In this document: one piece after another, positions 58,335 to 64,000 of the stretch
Position numbering within the stretch: the first letter of the stretch is position 1
Layout: each line of letters begins with the position of its first letter
NCBI GenBank assembly: GCA_963843755.1
Contig: CAWJLS010000003.1
Location: forward strand, 62,001 to 126,000
DNA: 64,000 nt
Reading direction: 5' to 3'
Source: CAWJLS01 sp963843755
Lineage (GTDB): Bacteria > Acidobacteriota > Thermoanaerobaculia > Multivoradales > DATKCC01
Translations under genes and position numbers: made by a program
The notes under the pieces: model-generated
Database searches by the model: none
What the model was told of the DNA's origin: nothing
Seen by the model: the letters and a program-made list of their open reading frames with translations, nothing else

Positions 58335-59027
58335 TCATGTCAGAGCGAGAGCCAGTTCCTGATCGATCATGCGGTAGTACGCCGCGCGATCCTCGTCCGA
58401 AATCTCGAGAATCTCGACGCCGATGTCCGCCCTCGGTGCCCCGCCGTCAGCACCGCTCGGCTCGGCGGGCTCGATCCGGTGGACGTAGACGACCCTCAGC
58501 TCCGCCTCGAGAGTCTGGTCGTGCATCCGGATCTCCGCCGACAGGCGCTGTTCGGGAACCGGGATGTACTCGCTCTGGATGAGCATCCCGGACCGGCTGA
58601 GCTTGCGGACGACGAACTCCGGCGTGTCCTCGAGGATCACCCCGTCGTCGTCGCGGAGCGTGAAGCGGCCGAAGGCGTCGCGCTCGACATGGGAGATGCC
58701 CCGCTCGACGATCATCCGCTGGAGCTGCTCCGCCTGATCGATCATGACGTCCTCGAACCGGATGCCCGCTTCGTACACCGGACCGTCGGCCCCGACCATG
58801 CCGGTCAGGCGACAGCGCGCGACCGTCCCCAGGAGGGCCACCTCGCGCTCGTCGGAGATCAGCCGCAACGGATACCTCCGGCCCGGGCTGAGCCAGCTCC
58901 TGGTCCGGAGCCCCAGACCTTCCAGGCTCAGGTCGAGAACCTCCCCGTCCAGGGTCGTCCGGAGCCGGCCGTGGACGTCATCGACTTCATAGCGGGTGTG
59001 TCGGCGTCGTTCGGAGGGATTGAGCAC
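58335..59027 (-). CDS. PilZ-domain protein (paralogue)
   Basis: 230 residues, GTG at 59027. ERRRHTRYEVDDVHGRLRTT LDGEVLDLSLEGLGLRTRSW LSPGRRYPLRLI matches the neighbouring PilZ protein along its length, including the second half RDDDGVILEDTPEFVVRKLS RSGMLIQSEYIPV. Tandem duplication. In this copy the D-S-x-x-G motif is DLSLEG. Same c-di-GMP role expected. Confidence 0.9.
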   Translation of the reverse strand: MLNPSERRRHTRYEVDDVHGRLRTTLDGEVLDLSLEGLGLRTRSWLSPGRRYPLRLISDEREVALLGTVARCRLTGMVGADGPVYEAGIRFEDVMIDQAEQLQRMIVERGISHVERDAFGRFTLRDDDGVILEDTPEFVVRKLSRSGMLIQSEYIPVPEQRLSAEIRMHDQTLEAELRVVYVHRIEPAEPSGADGGAPRADIGVEILEISDEDRAAYYRMIDQELALALT

Positions 59028-59157
59028 GAACGGAGCTTAGTCCGGCGCGACCAGGCACACCCTCCGAGAACGGACCACTCTCGTGTCCGAGGGCCTCTGA
59101 CGTTGGTGTCGGTCCCCGTCCTGCACCGCGCCCCGAGACGGTGGCGCCCTCGCCGCC

Positions 59158-62100
59158 TCAGGGCAGGTCCGGGAGCTCGTCGAGGAAACGATCGATCGTC
59201 GATGCGCGCAGCGATCCGGCGGCGATCTCCGGCCCCAGCGCTCCGAGGGCGCGGTCGCGGAGCGCCGCCCGGACGAGCACGGGGCGGGGATCGAGGTGGC
59301 CGGAGTCGAGCAGGAACGCCTCGAGATCGGCGGCCTTCTGCGCCCGGAAGCCTTTCGCCCGATCGTCGCTGCGCTCCCTGAGAGCCGCCAGCAGGGCGCC
59401 GGCCGCTCCGTCGAGATCGGCGGCCAGGGAGCTGACCGGATCGAGGAAGGTCTCCTCCGCGACCGCGCCCGAGCTCCGGAGCACCTCTCGATCGACCGGC
59501 TCTCCGCGGCCGATCCGCCAGCCGTCGAACAGGGTGTCCAGGCAGCGGGCTCGGGCGACGACCCGGTCCCAGGCGTCCGCAGGGGCCCCGGCGCCCGCCA
59601 GGAGCTCGCGCGCCGGCGCCTCGCCGAGCGCGTCGAGCTGCCCCCAACGCACCAGGTCGCGCGCCAGCAGCGCCCGGAGAGGCTCCAGCCCCTCCACCAG
59701 GTACCAGAGGTGGACCGCCCCCACGCCGGCACGGGGATCGAGCCCCGGCACGCCGAGGGCGCGAGCGTACTCGACAGGGCTCATGCCGGCCGGCGACGGC
59801 GGCGGCTCGTGGCGCGCGGTCGCCACCGCACGAAACGGCCGGTCGCGGCGCTCTTCGAGGCTCCTGATCCGCGCCAGGTCGAGCAGGGTCCAGTCCGGGC
59901 CGTCCCCCTCCTCCAGGGCGTCACGCCACTTGGCTATCTCGTCCCGCTGGGCGGTGAAATAGAACACCTGGCGGCCGGCCCGGGCCAGGTCGAGCACCGC
60001 GGCGATGATCGCGTCCGCCGCCCAGTCGTCGGAGTTCGCCAGGGTCTCGTCCAGGACCAGCGGCAGGCGGGTCCCCCGCTCCTGGTCCTCGATGAACCCG
60101 AGACGCACGGCGAGGAGGAGCTGCAACCGCGTCCCGCTCGAAAGCTCCGAGAGGGCGCGCCCCAGCCCGCTGCCGGTCTCCAGGGCGCGGAGCTCCGGCG
60201 CGTCGCCGGTCGGATCGATCAACGTGAACCTCCCCCGGGTGAACCGGCGGAAGAGGAGGGCGGCACGCTCCATCACCGCCGGCCGCCGCCGGCCGGACAG
60301 TTGCTCGCGCAGCCACCGGCCCAGCTCGTCGGCCACGACGCCGTCGGCGTCGCGCTCCCGCTCGGCCCGGAGACCCTCGCGGGCGGCGTCGAGGCGGACC
60401 AGGGCGTCCTCCACCGCGTGCCGTGCCCGCGCCTGCTCGATCCGGTCTTCGGTGACGTCGATCTCGCGCCGGAGATCCACTCCCCCCGCCGCCCGTTCGG
60501 CCAGCTCGTCGCGCAGGGCGCGCAGCTCGGCCTCCGGCCGGTCCAGCAGGTCCCCGAGGCGCTCCTCGTCCGGCAGATCGCCCTGCCGTTCGTCGAGGGC
60601 GGCGCGTGCATCGCGGACCCGCTCGACCTGTTCCCGGTAGGCCGGCAGCTCGTCGAGCAGGCGGCGGAGCCCGGCGCGGTCGCCGGGCGGCAGGCCGAGG
60701 GTCTCGAACAGATCCTCGCGCTTCTTCCGCACGGTGTCGAGCTTTCTCCGCAGGCCCTCGACCCGGCCGCCGGCACCGAGCGCCGTGTCGAGTACCTCCT
60801 GGGCCGCCGCCCGGACCCGCTCGCGGGCTTCCAGGTCGTCGAGCAGCCCACCCAGCGCGTCGGCGTCCCGCGGCGGCTCCCCCCCGAAGGGACGGAGCGC
60901 CTCGGCCGCCTGCCGCAGAATGTCGTCGCCCTCCGCGCGCCACCGGTCGAGCCGCGCCTCCCGGTCGCGGACCTCGGCGTCGGCCTCGCGCCAAGCTCCA
61001 AGGTCTCCCACGAACGCCGCCAGCGGCGCCGCATCGAGATCGGCGACCAGCTTCGGGGCGACGCCCGCGCGCTCCAGCAGCTCCGCCCGCAGGGCGCGGA
61101 GCTCCTCGCCCTCCGCCTCCAGACGCCGGCGGCGCTCGGAAAGCCGCGCTCTTCGCGCCGCCCTCTCCATCGCGGCGAGGGTGTCGTGCAGCCGGGTTTC
61201 GAGACCGCGCAAGAGCGCCTCGACCGGCTCCGGCTGCCAGCGCTCGGGCTCCTCCAGGCCGAGCCCCCGGTACTCCCGCTCGGCGCCGTGCCGCGCGCTG
61301 CCCGCGCGCCCGATCTCGACTACCGCCCACGCCGCCAGCAGCCCGCCGAAGGCGGCCAGGAACCACCCGCGCGGGTCGACCGTCAGCGCCGCCGCCGCGG
61401 CGCCGGCCGCCAGCGCCAGGGCCGCGACCAGCCCGACCGCCGCCCCGCGCCGGCCGCCGCTGCCGGAGCGCAGCCAGCGGCGCAACCGGCCGATCCCCTG
61501 GCGCAGGATCTCGGCCTCTTCGGGCCGCTCCCCGTCCGCCCCCTCGGCGGGCCGGCCCAGCCGCTCCAGCTCTTCCGACAGGTGGGCGGAGCGTGCCCGC
61601 CACCGTTCGCTCCGCTCGGCGAAGTCGGTGAACGCCTCCCAGCCGGCGCCCCCGAAGGCCCGGAGCCGCGACGCGCCCGGTGCGGGCTCGTCCCGCAGGG
61701 GCTCGGCCGGTCCCGCCCCACCTCGTCGGGCTTCGCTCGGGCGGGTCCCGCTCGGTCCGGCCTCCCGCGGGTCTGCCTCCTTCAGCTCGTCCTCGACACC
61801 GCGCCGCCCGAGCCTCGCCGCGGCGTCGTCCCGACGCCGGCGCAGGCCCGCGAGCACGCTGTCGGATTCGGCGATCCGTGAGGCGAGCTTGCCGAGCGCC
61901 TCGTGACGGCGGCGCAGAGTCTCGAGCAGCGCCGGCGGCAGGCCGCCCGCCGGCAGCGCGGCGCGGGCCAGCTCCCCCTCGGCGCGACGGGCCCGCGTCT
62001 CGGTCTCCGCGAGATCTCGCTCGAGGTCCGCGATCTCCGTGTCGAGGTTCTGGAGGGTCTCCCCCTCCCCACCTCCCAGATGCTCGAGAGCGTCGGGAAG

Positions 62101-62820
62101 GGCTTCGAGCGCGCGGGTCTCGACTTCCAGCCGTTCGCGCCGCAGGCGGACTTCGAGGACCCGCTCGATCTCCTCCTTCCGGCGGTCCGCGGACTCGGCC
62201 TCGGACAGCGCGTCGCGCAGCCGGTCGAGCTGTCGCTGGCGCCGGTCCAGCTCCGCCTGCTCCTCACGGGCGCTCCGCACCGCCCCGTGAGCCTCCTCCA
62301 GGTCCCGCACCGGGTTGCGCAGCCGGCGCCCCCTCTCCTGCGCCCCGACCGCGTCGAGGGCGCGCTGGAGGTCGAAGCCGCCGGCGATCTCCCGGGCGAT
62401 GAGGTGAGCGAACGCCCGGTCGTCGGCACCCGCCTGGAGCAGGTCGTGGAGGGAGAGCGAATAGCGGTCGGCCAGGTCGCTCCCCGGCGTCGGCAACCGT
62501 TCCTCGGGCTGCCCGTCCCGCTGGTACCGCGGCCGCCCGTGGTCGGCGTCCACCTCCCAGACCTCGCCGCCCAGCCGCACCCGCGCCGCCACGGAGCGCT
62601 CGCGCCACGACCGGCCGGAGGGCCAGAGCAGCCACTCGACGAACCGCGCGACGGTCGACTTCCCCGCCGCCTGGGGCCCCAGGACCAGGTTGATGCCGGG
62701 AGAGATCTCTTCGAGACGGAATCCGCGCCGCTCGAAGCCGGGCGCACGCCGGATCTCGATCCGCTCGAAGGTCAGCGAGCGGTCGCCCGGCTCACTCAAC
62801 CGGACCTCCGTCGCGGCCAC
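59158..62820 (-). CDS. YhaN/SbcC-like AAA ATPase
   Basis: About 1220 residues from the GTG at 62820. ABC-type ATPase with Walker A GPQAAGKSTV near residue 45 (EISPGINLVLGPQAAGKS), a long coiled-coil middle (ESADRRKEEIERVLEVRLRR; EREYRGLGLEEPERWQPEPV) with a hydrophobic segment near the centre (GLVAALALAAGAAAAALTVD), and C-terminal signature/Walker B (LSSGTRLQLLLAVRLGFIED; LPLVLDETLANSD). YhaN-type proteins also carry a transmembrane hairpin here. Partner of the nuclease encoded upstream; the genes overlap by ~29 bp. Roles in DNA end processing. Confidence 0.9.
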   Translation of the reverse strand: MAATEVRLSEPGDRSLTFERIEIRRAPGFERRGFRLEEISPGINLVLGPQAAGKSTVARFVEWLLWPSGRSWRERSVAARVRLGGEVWEVDADHGRPRYQRDGQPEERLPTPGSDLADRYSLSLHDLLQAGADDRAFAHLIAREIAGGFDLQRALDAVGAQERGRRLRNPVRDLEEAHGAVRSAREEQAELDRRQRQLDRLRDALSEAESADRRKEEIERVLEVRLRRERLEVETRALEALPDALEHLGGGEGETLQNLDTEIADLERDLAETETRARRAEGELARAALPAGGLPPALLETLRRRHEALGKLASRIAESDSVLAGLRRRRDDAAARLGRRGVEDELKEADPREAGPSGTRPSEARRGGAGPAEPLRDEPAPGASRLRAFGGAGWEAFTDFAERSERWRARSAHLSEELERLGRPAEGADGERPEEAEILRQGIGRLRRWLRSGSGGRRGAAVGLVAALALAAGAAAAALTVDPRGWFLAAFGGLLAAWAVVEIGRAGSARHGAEREYRGLGLEEPERWQPEPVEALLRGLETRLHDTLAAMERAARRARLSERRRRLEAEGEELRALRAELLERAGVAPKLVADLDAAPLAAFVGDLGAWREADAEVRDREARLDRWRAEGDDILRQAAEALRPFGGEPPRDADALGGLLDDLEARERVRAAAQEVLDTALGAGGRVEGLRRKLDTVRKKREDLFETLGLPPGDRAGLRRLLDELPAYREQVERVRDARAALDERQGDLPDEERLGDLLDRPEAELRALRDELAERAAGGVDLRREIDVTEDRIEQARARHAVEDALVRLDAAREGLRAERERDADGVVADELGRWLREQLSGRRRPAVMERAALLFRRFTRGRFTLIDPTGDAPELRALETGSGLGRALSELSSGTRLQLLLAVRLGFIEDQERGTRLPLVLDETLANSDDWAADAIIAAVLDLARAGRQVFYFTAQRDEIAKWRDALEEGDGPDWTLLDLARIRSLEERRDRPFRAVATARHEPPPSPAGMSPVEYARALGVPGLDPRAGVGAVHLWYLVEGLEPLRALLARDLVRWGQLDALGEAPARELLAGAGAPADAWDRVVARARCLDTLFDGWRIGRGEPVDREVLRSSGAVAEETFLDPVSSLAADLDGAAGALLAALRERSDDRAKGFRAQKAADLEAFLLDSGHLDPRPVLVRAALRDRALGALGPEIAAGSLRASTIDRFLDELPDLP

Positions 62821-64000
62821 CGTCCGCCGCCGGCCCGGAACGCTCCGCCCGGGGCTCCCCGGCGAGCGCCTTCTGCTCCAGCAGGGCATCGACCAGGGCC
62901 CAGCCGACCCGAGCAGCGCGCTCGCGCTCCCGCACCGGATCGATCGACGCCCCACCGCCGAGACCGACGTAGGCCCGCTGCTCGTAGACCGCCCGTACCC
63001 GCTCGTTGAGCCGAGAGAGCACGGCGGGCTGCTCGCCGGACTCGATCGCCCCGGCCAGCTCGGCCAGCAGCCCCGGGGGCTCGTCGTCGGACAGGCTCTC
63101 CGGATCGAGCGGCAGGCGGGTGTGGACCTCGATCTCCGGCACCAGCACCCGTACGTCCTCCACCGTGAAGTCGACCGGATCGTCCTGCCGCTCGCGGATC
63201 AGCGCCTCGAGATCCCGGTGGGCGGCCGTCCGCCCCTCGAACCGCGCCCGCAGGAGGAGGTAGCGGAGCCCGTCTCCGGCGCCGGACAGCAGCTCCTCGG
63301 CGAACCGCCACGCCCGGGCCGCCAACCGGTCGCGCGCCTCGGCCCCGTCCACGGCGTCCGCCAGGTCGACGGCGAGCGTCTCCCAGCGGAGCGTCGCCAG
63401 CGGGACCATCTCCGGGGCTCCGAGGCGGCCGTCGACGACCTCCACGAGCCACGCCCCGTGCGGACCCTCCTCGGTCGGATCGAGCGGCTGGGGCGACCCC
63501 GGATAGAGCGCCCATCGGCCCCCTCCGAGTTCGAACCGCTGCGGCGTGTGGAGGTGGCCGAGCACCCAGGCGTCGACCGCGGCCCGCTCGAGCGCGGCGA
63601 GGGAGAGCGGCGCGTTGGTCGACCGGGCCCGGTTCAGGTCGCCGTGGACCAGGCCGAGCACCGGCGCCCCGTCGGCCGGGGGCGCCAGGGCGTGCTCGGC
63701 GGTCGGGTCGTCGCGCACGTCGCGGCGCGGAAAGGACCAGCCGTCGACGTGCAGGAGCGGCGCGCGGCCGGCGGAGCCGCCCGCGCCGTGGAGCGTGAAC
63801 CGCTCCCACCGCCCGCCGGCGCCGAGAAGGTGGAAGCGGTCGCTCGAAACCAGCTCGGCCAGCCGGGGGAACACTTCGAAGTCGTGATTGCCGGAGACGG
63901 CACAGACCTCGACGCCGGCCTCGGCCAGGCGCCGAATCCCCTCCTCCAGGGGACTCCTCGCTTCGAAGTAGCGGTTGTCCCGGTCGACCACGTCTCCCGA
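62792..64000 (-). CDS. YhaO/SbcD-like DNA exonuclease (5' end beyond window)
   Basis: Metallophosphoesterase of the Mre11/SbcD/YhaO type; the frame is open at the right edge, so the N-terminus (first metal Asp/His) is missing. Visible metal motifs: GDVVDRDNRYFE, VCAVSGNHDFEVFPRLAELV (GNHD), LGLVHGDLN and WVLGHLHTPQRFELG (GHxH). The C-terminal half is helical. Forms a two-gene operon with the YhaN-like ATPase to its left. No phage-defence link evident. Confidence 0.92.
   Translation of the reverse strand, partial: SGDVVDRDNRYFEARSPLEEGIRRLAEAGVEVCAVSGNHDFEVFPRLAELVSSDRFHLLGAGGRWERFTLHGAGGSAGRAPLLHVDGWSFPRRDVRDDPTAEHALAPPADGAPVLGLVHGDLNRARSTNAPLSLAALERAAVDAWVLGHLHTPQRFELGGGRWALYPGSPQPLDPTEEGPHGAWLVEVVDGRLGAPEMVPLATLRWETLAVDLADAVDGAEARDRLAARAWRFAEELLSGAGDGLRYLLLRARFEGRTAAHRDLEALIRERQDDPVDFTVEDVRVLVPEIEVHTRLPLDPESLSDDEPPGLLAELAGAIESGEQPAVLSRLNERVRAVYEQRAYVGLGGGASIDPVRERERAARVGWALVDALLEQKALAGEPRAERSGPAADGGRDGGPVE

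Noticed and set aside
59296..61881. Very long plus-strand open frame opposite the YhaN-like gene
   Set aside because: Antisense shadow of a GC-rich coding region; composition is Arg/Pro/Gly-rich and the minus strand has a clear ATPase.

Overview
Chromosomal DNA from a GC-rich bacterium. The right third looks like ordinary chromosome: a DEAD-box helicase, an amidohydrolase, two PilZ proteins, and a YhaO/YhaN-type nuclease-ATPase pair. The signal-peptide proteins, TPR proteins, ECF sigma factors and heavy IS load recall Acidobacteriota (Thermoanaerobaculia-like) or myxobacteria-like lineages. No rRNA or other taxonomic marker is visible, so this placement is weak.

Layout. 0-8.4 kb: an IS256 end, secreted and hypothetical genes, a possible bacteriocin-like peptide, and a secreted 'DPNG/DPYG' peptide followed by a TPR protein. 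8.4-16.8 kb: two copies of one CRISPR adaptation module (array, leader, cas2, cas1). The first is dead (frameshifted cas2, and cas1 split by an IS21-family element with a GCCTA target duplication); the second is intact. 17.0-20.4 kb: a minus-strand operon encoding an XRE-ImmA/IrrE regulator, a frameshifted PIN protein, and a CD-NTase fused to a predicted E2-like domain, resembling a short type II CBASS with a CapH/CapP-like regulator. 20.6-33.2 kb: array C, a complete type III-B operon (cmr1, cas10/cmr2, cmr3-6) that runs directly into a TIR-SAVED effector and a second, stand-alone CD-NTase, then a convergent CHAT-SAVED protease gene and array D. 33.2-36.9 kb: cas6 split by an IS1182-like element with a CTAG target duplication, then array E. 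37-53 kb: a VapBC/FitAB-like pair, secreted proteins, two ECF sigma factors, a second DPNG-peptide/TPR unit, a SymE-like toxin and an IS1380 element that breaks a conserved gene. 53-64 kb: chromosomal genes.

Five arrays (45 repeats plus degenerate ones) share one 37-bp repeat family and one leader, always on the right, so all are transcribed leftward with ATTGCGAC as the probable crRNA 5' tag. Two further loci keep the flanks and leader but have lost their repeats.

How it may work. Cas10 keeps the GGDD cyclase motif but lacks an HD nuclease, so immunity should depend on cyclic oligoadenylate signalling. The only cyclic-nucleotide sensors visible are SAVED domains: TIR-SAVED (NAD depletion) and CHAT-SAVED (proteolysis). 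Two CD-NTases lie in the same island, one in the same operon as Cas10. Up to three nucleotide second-messenger synthases could therefore feed two SAVED effectors, a merged CRISPR-CBASS signalling island. This is the most interesting feature of the window. Its present activity is uncertain because cas6 and the PIN gene are disrupted.
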